64,000 nucleotides of DNA from Cytophagales bacterium (GTDB taxonomy: Bacteria; Bacteroidota; Bacteroidia; Cytophagales; UBA9547). The stretch is taken from assembly GCA_013297755.1 (NCBI GenBank), contig JAAFIH010000004.1:1-64000 (forward strand), in the 5' to 3' direction. The notes below the pieces were generated by a model. The model ran no database searches. It was given only the letters and a program-made list of their open reading frames with translations, and was not told where the DNA came from. The stretch's first letter is position 1. Every line of letters starts with the position of its first letter. This document shows positions 14,001 to 20,253 of this stretch, one piece after another. Made by a program: the position numbers and the translations under genes.

Positions 14001-17000
14001 ACAACAGGTTTAACAAACTCTTCATATAATTATGTGGCTGTCTTAAATAATGGGGTGTGTGCAACTGTGCCTTCGGCTATAAAAACAATAAATGTAAATC
14101 AAAATCCAACCATCTCTGGATTTGGTGCTAGTCAAAGTTTTGCTTGTACTTCTCAATCTGTTAGTTTGAGTAATTCACTTTCAATAGGTACTGTTGCTTA
14201 TGCTATAAACACAGGTACTGGATATAGTTTATTACCAGCAAATAGCTATACATTTACAAATACTATTGTAGGAAATGCGTTTAGTTTTGTGGGTTATGCC
14301 TTTGTGCCAGGTTGTCAAACTGTTACATCACCAGTAGTTATCGTAAATTCAAGTACTTGTGGATTAACAGCAGCGTTTAGTGCAAATCCTACACCAATCT
14401 GTATCTCATCGGCCGTGATTACTGTTACAAACACATCAATTGCTAATGGTGGCACAATTTTGGGTTATACTTGGGATTTTGATGGAGCAGTAGGTGGTAT
14501 AGTAAATACTGCTGGCCCTCATGTGATTACTTTTACAGGTTCTGGTAATAAAACTATAGGTTTAACTATTGTAGGCACAGGTAGTGTTACCAATTCAACC
14601 AATAGAGCAATAAGAGTTGATGCCCTTAGTACAATCTCTGGTATGTCAATTCCTGCAAGTCCAATTTGTGAAACCAATACTACATCTGTACTTTCTGTAA
14701 CTGCACTTGGTACAATTCAATGGTATAAATCTGGGGTAGCACAAGGCATTATCAATACTCAAAATGCGGGTGCTATGACATCAAACACAACATTTATGGC
14801 CACAGCTGTAAACGGAGTTTGTCCTATGGTAACTGCTACTGGTGTTGTTACAGTAACAAATCTAAATGTAGGTGGAAATATTACTGGTGCTAATGCAATA
14901 TGTGCAAGCTCACCAGGATTAAATTTAACAATAACTGGTCAAGTTGGTAATAGCTATACTTGGTACAATAGTACCAACGGTGGAGCTAACTGGAATACCT
15001 TAACTAGCAATACCAATACCATTGCTACTGGTACATTATCTACTACAACTTCTTATGTAGTGAGTGTTTCAGGTGGAGCTTGTTCAAATGTGGCTTCAGC
15101 TCCTGTAAATATTATAGTTACTCAAACACCAGTGGGTGGAACAGCAAGTGTAGATAGAATGATTGTGTGTACAAGCGATGGCAATGGTGGAATATTCACT
15201 TTGGCTGGTCAGTCAGGTGCATCAATTCAATGGGAACGATCTGTAAATAATGTTACTTTTGTAAATGCTGTTGGAAGTAATGCAAACACTGCTACATTTA
15301 TTGGAAACAATTTAGGAACTATAGGAAATGTGTTTTATAGAGCAAGAGTATCTAATGCTGGTGCTTGTGGCGATGTATTCTCAAATGTAATTACAGTTTC
15401 TGGTTCTCCATGTGATTTGAGAGCTGATTTTACTCCTTTAACTACTGCTGTTTGCGTAAGTGTTGGCAATGTAGTAACATTTACTGATGCCTCTACCTCT
15501 TCAAATACAATCTTGGGTTATACTTGGGATTTTGGAGGTGGAACAGGTGGAAACGTAAATACAGCTGGTCCACATGCCATCACATATTCATCTACAGGCC
15601 TTAAAAATGTTAGATTAACTATCTTAGGTCTTGGTGGATTAACAAATATCAAAGCTGGAACTGTTCAGGTAGATGCCAATTCAATAGAAGGTTCAATAGA
15701 TGCCTCGCCTGCTGCATCTAGCTATTGTTACAGCACTACAGGATTACTTACATTGACTGGGTTTAATGGAGATCAATTACAATGGATACTTAATGGTACT
15801 ACTATTTCAGGTGCAACCACAACTTCTTTAGTTACTGGATTACTATTTGATAATCCAGCACCTCAGTACCAAGTAAGAGTCAAAAATGGTGTATGTCCTT
15901 CTATGATTACCACTACATTCTCACCAAATATATTTAGCCAAGCAGTAGCACCTACAATTTCTGCACCTGCATCAGTTTGTAGAAATACACAAGCTACAAT
16001 AAATAATACTGGAACAATAGTTGCCAATTCTTACCAATGGCAATCATGGAATGGTAGCAATTTCACAAACATTGCAAATGCTACCACTTTAGGTTTCACT
16101 ACAGCTAACTTGACTAATACCATAGTTGGTATCAATCAATATAGATTAGAAGTTAAAAATGGTACAACATCTTGCTTCCCAGCCTACTCAAATGTAGTAA
16201 CTATTGATGCCGTAAATTGTCCATTTTCTGCAAATGCTACAGTGAATGGTGCTTATTTGCCAACTGCAATAAGTTTGGAAAATACAACTGGCTCTGGTGT
16301 TACATTTGGTATAGAATTAATCGCTGGAACTGTAACAAGCTATAACTGGCAGTTTACTGGTGGAAATGTGTCCAATTCTATTAATCCTACACAAGCAGTA
16401 GTATTTAATGGATCTGGTCTATTCCCAGTCAATTTAACCATCATTGGTGTTGGAGGCTTCTCGAATATAATCAATACAACTTTGACAGTTGATGCCATGA
16501 GCCAAGCAGGAACAATCTCTGGAAATGGTATAGTTGCTAACCCAATTTGCTACAATACAAGTGATGTTTTAACATTATCAAGTTTTGTTGGAAATCAAAT
16601 TCAGTGGTACAATAGTGCTGGTATAATTACTACTGCTACTGGTTCTACATACACTACACCTGCATTAACAGCAAACGAAACTTATTATGCAACTATCAAA
16701 AATGGAGTTTCACGTATGGTTACAGCCACAGGGTTCAATGTAAATGTACGTCCTTTGGCTACTGTTACAAGCATCAATGCCCCTTCAGGTACAATATGTA
16801 TTGGTACTCCTATAACAATTTCTGGAAGTGAAATTGGTATCAATACCATTGTAGGATGGCAAATTTCTACTGATAACGAAGCTACTTGGCAATCAACACC
16901 ATTTACAAGTAATGTTATTAATATAGCATCTGTATCTACAAATGCAAGAGAATCATATAGACCATTGGTTAAAAACGGAATGAGTTGCGAAATTGTAACA

Positions 17001-19877
17001 GTTTCAGGATTTGCAACCATAAATCCTATTGGTTGCAAAGCAGATGTATCTTTTACAGGATACGCACTTGCACCAGATTGTATCAGCAATGCAAGCATAT
17101 CTGGTTACACCATTACTGACAAAACAAGTTCTTTAGCACCAATTTTAGCTTGGTCTTGGAATTTTGATGGTGGAATTGCTGCTAATGGCAACAATGTAAG
17201 TGCACCTGGTATTGTTAAATGGTCTACACCTGGCTCAAAACAAATTAGATTAACTGTAACCATTGCAGGTGGAAATGTATTTACAACTACTGTCCCTGGT
17301 CTTGGAGATTTCACATTGGATGCCTTGCCTAATGCTAGTTTAATAAACTCAAACGCATCGCAATTATGTTCTGGTAATCCATTGAATTTAAGTATTACTG
17401 GCGTACCTACTGCTACTACTTTTGATTGGGAAAGAGCAACAACAAGTAATTTTGCTTCTACAACAAAAATTAGTGCTACAAATACTGCAAACGAAAATAT
17501 AGCAGCTCCTACAGGTACAAGTTCTGATTATTTCTATCGCTTGGGCGTTACCAATGGTGCTTGTACAGTTTTAGGCTATTCAAACGTAGTTACTGTAAGT
17601 TCTACATTACAACCTTCTGCTTCTATTAGCTATCAATTAGATAATTGCAAAGGAAATTCAGGCATGCAAAATGTAACAGTTACCGTAAATACATTAGCTG
17701 GTGGTTCTTTCCCATATACATTGAGTTCTGGAACCTTAAATAGTTCAATGCTAGATGTTAATACAGGATTAATCAACATTGCAAATGCAGCTGTAGGAAA
17801 CCATGTAGTTACTTTAACTGCAAATGCTTTCAAAGGATGTAATCCAATTTCGGCCACTGCTAATGTTAATGTAAATCAGTATCCAACTGCTACAATTACA
17901 CCATTGAGTATAAATTCGTATTGCGATAATTATTCAGGTACAGTGTCAGTAAATGCAACCAAAAATGGTTTTCCAACCAATGGTAGATTCATTAGTACAC
18001 CTAATTTGGGAATTAATACTAATTCTTTAACTGGATTATTTGTTCCAAACGGCAAAACCCCAACCTCGTATACAATTTATTATGAATTAGACCAAATAGC
18101 TGGATGTCCTGCCAATACAAGTGCTGGTATCGCATTGCAGATTACGCAAAGACAATCTGTATCTAAACCAAGATATGCAGACACAGTTTATTGTAATGTA
18201 GGTACTATGCCTTTGGCCACATCTACTTCCAACACCAATGGATATTACAAACTATTTGCTGGATTAGTATCTAACACTTCTACTGGTGGAAACTTTGGAA
18301 TAAATGGAATTACTGCAAACACTTATAGTATAACCTATAATATAGATGCTACTCCAAGTTGTGATGCCATTACTTCGCCAACTGCATTTGTAACTATAAA
18401 AGGAAGTAATTTTAATAGGCCAACATTGACTTATTTATCTAATCAATATTGTGCCAACAGTGCTGCCTCAACTGATAGGCCTTCTGTGAATCCTTCTGGT
18501 GGTAGATTTACTTCTACAAACGCAGCTGTAGATGCCATAGATGGTGGTATTTCGTTTAATAATATGCCTTTGGGTACTACCACATTTGATGTATCATATT
18601 CTTATACATACCCAGGTGTAGGTTGTTTACCAGTATCAACAAGCATAGGTATTACTATCTTTAAAACTAATCAATCAGCTTTGACAGACCTTACTTATAA
18701 TACTACAAATACACCTAAAGGTATAGATGGAAGATTATGTAACAATAGTGGATTGATTGTAAGCAAAAATAGTAACTTTAGCTTTACAGGTGGCACATTC
18801 TCTATCAACACTAGAGGTTCGAGCGTTGGTATCATAGACCCAACGAATGGTAATGTAGATTTAGGTAGACTAGCAGAACAAAAATTCACGGTTACTTACA
18901 CTATCAGTGCATTAGGTGTTTGCCCAAGTTTATCAAAAGAAACATTCCTAGATTTAACTTCTTCAACTTTTGTGGGAGTAGCTAACAATGCAAATATATT
19001 TAATCAAATGTGTATGTATAATAGAGAAATCAATGGAAATAGATTTGTTCTTACTGGATATACAACAGGTAAAATAGCTTGGCAGCTTAAAAATGACATA
19101 GGTATATTAACCCCATTAAGTGATACTACATCTGAAATTAGCAATGTTTCCTTCCCAGGTTCTGGTGTATTCACAATGCAAGCTATAGTTACCAATGGAG
19201 GTTGTACGCCAATTACTAAAATATCATCAGTAACAGTAAGTAGTGCTCCAATAGGTGGTATTGCTAAAACCGTGAATATTGCTGATACTGTATTGTGTTA
19301 TTCGCCACTAAATACCCAAGTTACACTTGATGGATATAGAGGTACAACTTGGACTTGGGAATATATTTATACTAAAGCTGACTACAATGAAAATGAGTTA
19401 GACCCAACTAAAATGTATACTTTAAATGCTCCAGTTTTATTTGCTGAACCTCAACAAATAACAACACCAGTGCATGTAACTCGTTTATTTGAAAAAGATA
19501 GCGACTACACAAGTACACTCAGATATAGAGCCAAAGTTACTAATGGGGCTTGTAGAACAGATGAAGCTGGAAAAGATGTGTATTCGAGTTATGTATTGAT
19601 TAGAAAATGCAAAAAAAATCCATTCATTCCAAATGCTCTTGAGCCTGGAAGTAGTTCGTCTGAAAACTCAGTTTGGGATATAAAAAACCTTAGATTACCA
19701 GAAAATGCAGAAATTAAAATTTTCAACAGATATGGTACCGAAGTTTATATGATGACAGGTAAAGATTTGCAAACACGTTCTTTTGATGGAAATGGTTTAC
19801 CTGCTGGAACTTATTATTATGTAATTGACAAAAAAGATGGTCGCCCATTCATTGGAGATTTGACAATTATTAGATAA
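2079..19877 (+). CDS. Giant secreted T9SS protein: glycoside-hydrolase-like N-terminus, LamG, Ig/PKD/SprB-like repeats, type B sorting tail
   Basis: The protein has 5932 residues. Residues 1-28 form a Sec signal peptide ending in AAFAQ. Residues about 30-660 resemble a clan A glycoside hydrolase barrel: a Ser-Asn-Glu motif (Glu389) would be the acid/base and LYEGG (Glu543) the nucleophile, 154 residues apart. LamG/concanavalin-like domains lie at about 683-875, 1058-1235 and 2444-2663. The middle carries Ig-like Cys-containing modules, SprB-like repeats (nt about 11620-12345) and PKD-like domains with YTWDF or SWNF motifs (nt about 14370-17330). The last roughly 87 residues (from 5846) fit the gliding-motility type B C-terminal domain, with IFNRYGTEVY and GLPAGTYYYVI. 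It is probably exported through T9SS to the surface as an adhesin or polysaccharide-acting protein. Catalysis is inferred from motifs only. A near-identical 270-bp duplication lies inside. A strong terminator follows. Confidence 0.85.
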   Translation: MNKFSTTFKTLLYLSAALFCVVNAAFAQNNCLKIGQNVTGLQFKDIFKENIGWRFPGTSPTAVCSGIFGAPACPEQPILDALPKDANGYVTGGIPYNVSGLQTSINNTYSGTITHITTYMQRETYSPYALGDYYVFWQGQGTLEFFWNDGNGMIKTVTGSFGTIPAANGYELNFGVPNVGITSLDDRFVSSNNSAGVHYCRITVPSTTGNPARDPYNNTAGIGMRITSSAVAPNHIRGISVVQPDFGTNSGGYNGQSKFIADGAAARTFVNSGPEHFKTQPFHPAFINWIKVFPAFRFKDVVGVDGETPKDISWSKVRSYDYYTQTAQIPDVGHPYNYMYIIQLCNMLKKDCWINGFVLSDENYQKNLGKLFRDNLDPSLKVYLELSNENTWNFFPGFNGPPLINNYAQATGMDLFDAASFLENRFWVNFGDSWKGEDQDRIVRVVAGQAVNPFHVARKTQYHEARGERYDMLSVAWYLDQIQTNGRTIPQNGTPLQLLNAMIADNNYNRNQDSYTDFPSISKIINMHAGLARAKGKKMALYEGGTHHSFEQRVGGVDRSNWDRSRFVKWLPEIRTFYKSLLDTIRNYPEVEMAMQFNLFGGSGTTLSNGQIVEDHSFGFVPGPFSDTTATGNKSYTGLEFGNINILGTNAHGVWKELVAQNKRWQTDPICTPTITSDIVGSGLSLDFVSPRNQFVTVNGANLFDPLATNNYTIETWIMPKELERQQTVWAYANGPNVINALNITALNKIQWNIGNGAVVLDGPLVERNKWYHVSLVKNGANVQMHVNGSLVATGAASGSAGVPTNLTMGASRTSSVTDFYRGQIDEFKVWSNTSLALPLIRDYMCKKVTPTHPNYASLTSYFEFNSISGNNLMDKVANAPRGSLINFGAPTIGFGYVQSGAPIGDLSTNIYPGSWTNTDLSFTNPVGGDVINVNGIGAGNPDGIHIYVVNESPTLNVKPQFYTSIAGKYFGVFAVNGNNPTYNINYGFQGNASASPTVGFNRLVKRDAGSDYTWDNSGARIDPLNRSLITNCTESYRSEYILGVRQNQLIQRPGAGACISLPGTTLGVFNNFNRPDVYTISFWVKGAGDGVIGFRDPFTERYINYRAGAIGDDYVVRYVDLSLNNVNSVGVGKNILWTHYTYTRDATGLLVFYVNGVPSSSINFPGDTSMLDMVIKAGGSWAGQLDELSVWKRNLSLTEIRDLMCKKITPAHPSYCDLYAYFKFDEGSGNVLENTLGSGNIIFTGPIAWTRSGAAIGDESRHNYNAPYVTSISHPDGDNLKLTPKMDGNRQLGTQIYYVNGNPNYPIYPATETYAFVNVDTTRYYGAYAISNYPLDTDNRSFLYEYNYENNKNINLANEANLRLLRREYNSILNWTNTGANLSVASNTITYQSPNRTDFHYPGGEFILAGPNASPFVVPASGVPTIAGITGKSTLCLGETNALYKVLATVDRRARSFKWIASNGLSVSVSTTDSVRVSALAAGTQTLTVIGINTFGQSIPSVYTINVQNTGYLSANITGNTNPCNSASATYNISGVSPSPIAYIWSVTGDAINPTPNNLTPSNTFNFGSGGQSTVRISVYGQYSCGLALINTLNVNNNKLPNVNLPIVGDSLCLIDGNATIKVNIANSESGVTYTAFDGATPVATVSGNGTTQTLNVPTSILTTFVNKVISVRAQNNTCPLIPVTMATNANVMIGNILTPAQLAPTFVSPGAICFNKNNSSIRDFPLVISSGAVSGVTYTPNYLTFAQPYGEPFSVTMGTGVLAAGTSVTMTVRPNNFPFWLSFNVPNSISGLAKAPGCPTQTLSTRTSFTLNNTPEVATPSKVAGPGKDQKMDIDGSYPVCTGTPTRHYTTAKGGNVAQFNQRYFDGSMTSGNNVIAFSNPQNMTLADIAVNDVVYILGTQTDGNGLPAGNNLPQLDAEGNKIPYFVQSKTGGGIRVSATRGGGAIPINFNATNIQFWAPITIDISTGNTITIPARFGTLGLGLYSQINFEYAYTRPDGVCVGADGGAECFPTQYVASFSGRSFQLSSNPRQGNGVNSAGYFINRGKIIYTAGNPNVTGIGTIFLDEELADVGNGLGGALLRDMNNNLIGEVQSVTNDGALVLKAGAIGSSPVAGAIFSSSKRINFTSGGQSVVLSAPQDSDNNGFEWTIEPRESISNVTSVYGGGTYNPTTGVFSGGNSDAVKNGIEITWNGTYTGTAYIGVTSSKTTPCNSKSSVQNLPRTPGYEQTRISLKMQSQIPTTPFPIGFTELSFCQSQSNTSFVTNTKNATGGFQWQILNAGSSKLIYSFASGSCEWSPTSTVVGAKGFKDVNNTLGFGGDYLAENFNPCQNSASLPSAPSDNSNTISVQWQPGYTGLATIRVRALGCGSMSDAGDMKASPWVTAVVTVGGSPNPGSVNLAGQLQLCQGAAPSQLYQATGTNIDEFKYFLRRPGQIGDIEPGMIAYYPFNGNLQNRAVGVWSLGNIVDGTGVNGVGYGNNKNSAGTSAINFTADNQEITFTNNSKFTWGDPTNISSKELQYSFWLLQNGSSGERGIINKDNNYIFFIDGTTATNKTIRFRAQRNGSPFDDVTTVISGIIPNNTWTHVSISMEALVGFYRYTTYFNGVLNLVTTINSFNLFANTNNLSTRWYTNAMNPGGFDELMIHNRKLSPQDVQAIYNLDANLFTDPSDYIGEINGRTGLATWQTTFSGPAQIGVQAIGCGGSTIKTFDAFISPKPSILGISIADPTGCGNPLASGSVTITLASFNPMTFTGSPWAISWNNDLISDGSATLSGSNTLTLNAGLFAGSSVTGVTAWYNGSNGCNAPISITSRIIVGSSPPSSLIGTSLMSPAQVCSASTSSGINVLGSENNVRYYAMIGNLMVTPTVVGTGGNIQLSITGANILTATGLNQVYQIRTLAFTPGCTLVTLAGIQTITVNGASAATGAIVTGTNPVCNPATSAVSVGGVNGTIDWQSSTGGAFASTGGTVANYTTPTLTQNTTFRALVTNGACPAFTTTSALVTVNSPLTTTFTYNQPAYCNNVTTSVSPVLSNSVAGGAFTVAPSGLSLNGTTGAISVNASTAALYTVTYSYTVAGCPGLTTTTTVRIGSIPGLTFGFSPTAYCSSSTNPTPGTTFSGLGSGGTFSSTSAGLVFANTASGQVNIAGSSAGVYPLIYTVSVVGCGNVSSTVGNAITINSVPTITSSFVTNMSNCGVPDGTVTINGIGVNGFALQYQYAALAYQSGNTFGGINAGSYTPSIRYTALPACSATGAAFNISAPNTPSLSGFNLQHITNCGLTDGRATVTGAGGTLPYQFSNDNGATWVNNVGTFAGLGAASYNISIRNTISPACSATGTAYFTITTPSTPIITNVTGTAPTTCLATDGGITITGTAGSSTAEYSLNGTAWQLSNVFSGRGVGTYTGYMRNVTGSTCMVTATGPTLNSAYPQPNFGYGATVFCSTNAINTVTSLNFASNGFFKTNGISVSSVTGTIAANATQGSYSIIYTIPGAGFCLGVSTSVGITINSLPGIQFAYATPFCKNGINPIPSTTIGGVGGAFSSAPVGLSFVSTSTGEVNLTSSNAGTYNVTYSISIPGCGNIVSTVGNALTINSVPGTSISYTGSPYCNNVVSANVTALNTVVGGIYSATSGLTLNSITGLITPSTSTQGSYIVTYSYTIAGCGPQSTTTSVIVNSVPGIQFAYATPFCKNGINPIPSTTIGGVGGAFSSAPAGLSFVSTSTGEVNLTSSNAGTYNVTYSISIPGCGNIVSTVGNALTINSVPGTSISYVSPVCNSSTILGVTAINTVVGGIYTATGGLSINSITGVINPTGFGGTYTITYSYTIAGCGPQSTTTSLVVTTLPSTPTLSYGTSPYCSSSSPISLVSSTNVINGSYLSTASGFSVNATSGVISIPQNTLSGVFVIRYDIPAGGGCASVSGNNTITLSGAPNPLTINGVTATQCYNAQVVLTAMGTIPGATIQWLQDGVVVGSNTAIYTTTGLTNSSYNYVAVLNNGVCATVPSAIKTINVNQNPTISGFGASQSFACTSQSVSLSNSLSIGTVAYAINTGTGYSLLPANSYTFTNTIVGNAFSFVGYAFVPGCQTVTSPVVIVNSSTCGLTAAFSANPTPICISSAVITVTNTSIANGGTILGYTWDFDGAVGGIVNTAGPHVITFTGSGNKTIGLTIVGTGSVTNSTNRAIRVDALSTISGMSIPASPICETNTTSVLSVTALGTIQWYKSGVAQGIINTQNAGAMTSNTTFMATAVNGVCPMVTATGVVTVTNLNVGGNITGANAICASSPGLNLTITGQVGNSYTWYNSTNGGANWNTLTSNTNTIATGTLSTTTSYVVSVSGGACSNVASAPVNIIVTQTPVGGTASVDRMIVCTSDGNGGIFTLAGQSGASIQWERSVNNVTFVNAVGSNANTATFIGNNLGTIGNVFYRARVSNAGACGDVFSNVITVSGSPCDLRADFTPLTTAVCVSVGNVVTFTDASTSSNTILGYTWDFGGGTGGNVNTAGPHAITYSSTGLKNVRLTILGLGGLTNIKAGTVQVDANSIEGSIDASPAASSYCYSTTGLLTLTGFNGDQLQWILNGTTISGATTTSLVTGLLFDNPAPQYQVRVKNGVCPSMITTTFSPNIFSQAVAPTISAPASVCRNTQATINNTGTIVANSYQWQSWNGSNFTNIANATTLGFTTANLTNTIVGINQYRLEVKNGTTSCFPAYSNVVTIDAVNCPFSANATVNGAYLPTAISLENTTGSGVTFGIELIAGTVTSYNWQFTGGNVSNSINPTQAVVFNGSGLFPVNLTIIGVGGFSNIINTTLTVDAMSQAGTISGNGIVANPICYNTSDVLTLSSFVGNQIQWYNSAGIITTATGSTYTTPALTANETYYATIKNGVSRMVTATGFNVNVRPLATVTSINAPSGTICIGTPITISGSEIGINTIVGWQISTDNEATWQSTPFTSNVINIASVSTNARESYRPLVKNGMSCEIVTVSGFATINPIGCKADVSFTGYALAPDCISNASISGYTITDKTSSLAPILAWSWNFDGGIAANGNNVSAPGIVKWSTPGSKQIRLTVTIAGGNVFTTTVPGLGDFTLDALPNASLINSNASQLCSGNPLNLSITGVPTATTFDWERATTSNFASTTKISATNTANENIAAPTGTSSDYFYRLGVTNGACTVLGYSNVVTVSSTLQPSASISYQLDNCKGNSGMQNVTVTVNTLAGGSFPYTLSSGTLNSSMLDVNTGLINIANAAVGNHVVTLTANAFKGCNPISATANVNVNQYPTATITPLSINSYCDNYSGTVSVNATKNGFPTNGRFISTPNLGINTNSLTGLFVPNGKTPTSYTIYYELDQIAGCPANTSAGIALQITQRQSVSKPRYADTVYCNVGTMPLATSTSNTNGYYKLFAGLVSNTSTGGNFGINGITANTYSITYNIDATPSCDAITSPTAFVTIKGSNFNRPTLTYLSNQYCANSAASTDRPSVNPSGGRFTSTNAAVDAIDGGISFNNMPLGTTTFDVSYSYTYPGVGCLPVSTSIGITIFKTNQSALTDLTYNTTNTPKGIDGRLCNNSGLIVSKNSNFSFTGGTFSINTRGSSVGIIDPTNGNVDLGRLAEQKFTVTYTISALGVCPSLSKETFLDLTSSTFVGVANNANIFNQMCMYNREINGNRFVLTGYTTGKIAWQLKNDIGILTPLSDTTSEISNVSFPGSGVFTMQAIVTNGGCTPITKISSVTVSSAPIGGIAKTVNIADTVLCYSPLNTQVTLDGYRGTTWTWEYIYTKADYNENELDPTKMYTLNAPVLFAEPQQITTPVHVTRLFEKDSDYTSTLRYRAKVTNGACRTDEAGKDVYSSYVLIRKCKKNPFIPNALEPGSSSSENSVWDIKNLRLPENAEIKIFNRYGTEVYMMTGKDLQTRSFDGNGLPAGTYYYVIDKKDGRPFIGDLTIIR
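12600..12869 (+). repeat. Internal near-identical direct repeat, copy 1
   Basis: This 270-bp stretch inside the 5932-residue protein gene is repeated almost base for base at 13101-13370. The offset is 501 bp, or 167 codons, so the frame is kept. It encodes one Ig-like Cys-containing module running from PGIQFAYATPFC to SVPGTSI. Only a few bases differ (for example a Val/Ala change), unlike the other modules, which are diverged at the DNA level. Confidence 0.9.
13101..13370 (+). repeat. Internal near-identical direct repeat, copy 2
   Basis: Second copy of the 270-bp repeat that begins at 12600. The segment between the copies encodes a different Ig-like module. The high DNA identity suggests recent duplication or gene conversion within the gene. 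Confidence 0.9.
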
Positions 19878-19908
19878 AATATAGCATATTGTAGCTAATA
19901 ATCAATCA

Positions 19909-19957
19909 CAAAAACGTAAGATTTGTATTTTCTAATATAAATCTTACGTTTTTTTTA
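19909..19957 (+). terminator. Rho-independent terminator after the giant protein gene
   Basis: AAAACGTAAGATTT pairs exactly with AAATCTTACGTTTT around a loop of about 14 bases, and the stem runs into a further T-run. It begins about 30 bases after the stop codon at 19877. This is the clearest terminator in the window. Confidence 0.85.
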
Positions 19958-20058
19958 TACAATAAAAGAGATTTTTGGAAAGTTTCCCTTTGCTTAATTA
20001 TCTATTTATTTCTGATTTAATAAAAATACATTATACTGTCGATGTTTCTAATTTATAT

Positions 20059-20171
20059 TATATCAAACCGAAAAATTAAAATTATATTCCTATAATTTTT
20101 CTCCCACTTAGGGAGAAATTAAAAGAGGGGTTTAAAATAAAATTGTAATATTTGTTTTTCGGTTCAATATA
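20059..20171. repeat. Small element bounded by inverted repeats (possible MITE)
   Basis: TATATCAAACCGAAAAA (20059-20075) and TTTTTCGGTTCAATATA (20155-20171) are inverted copies matching at 15 of 17 positions. Between them lies a strong hairpin, TTTCTCCC-ACTTA-GGGAGAAA (20098-20118). There is no coding capacity. The size and structure fit a miniature inverted-repeat element, but no target-site duplication is clear. Apart from the terminator and a possible mfd -7 site, nothing else is seen in the gap 19878-20253. Confidence 0.4.
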
Positions 20172-20240
20172 AAAATCAAACACAAATCTTAGTTTTTTAA
20201 AATTACCACAATTTATAAACCATAATTACATAATTGAGTT

Positions 20241-20248
20241 TATATTTG
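20241..20248 (+). promoter_or_regulatory. Possible -7 promoter element of mfd
   Basis: TATATTTG matches the Bacteroidota -7 consensus TAnnTTTG and ends five bases before the mfd ATG at 20254. No TTG lies at the expected -33 spacing. If used, the mRNA would be nearly leaderless. Confidence 0.3.
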
Positions 20249-20253
20249 TATCA

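Noticed and set aside
16685-17098. 137-codon reverse-strand frame inside the 5932-residue protein gene
   Set aside because: It is a shadow of the sense codon pattern, like many similar frames along both giant genes. It has no promoter, signal or recognisable domain.
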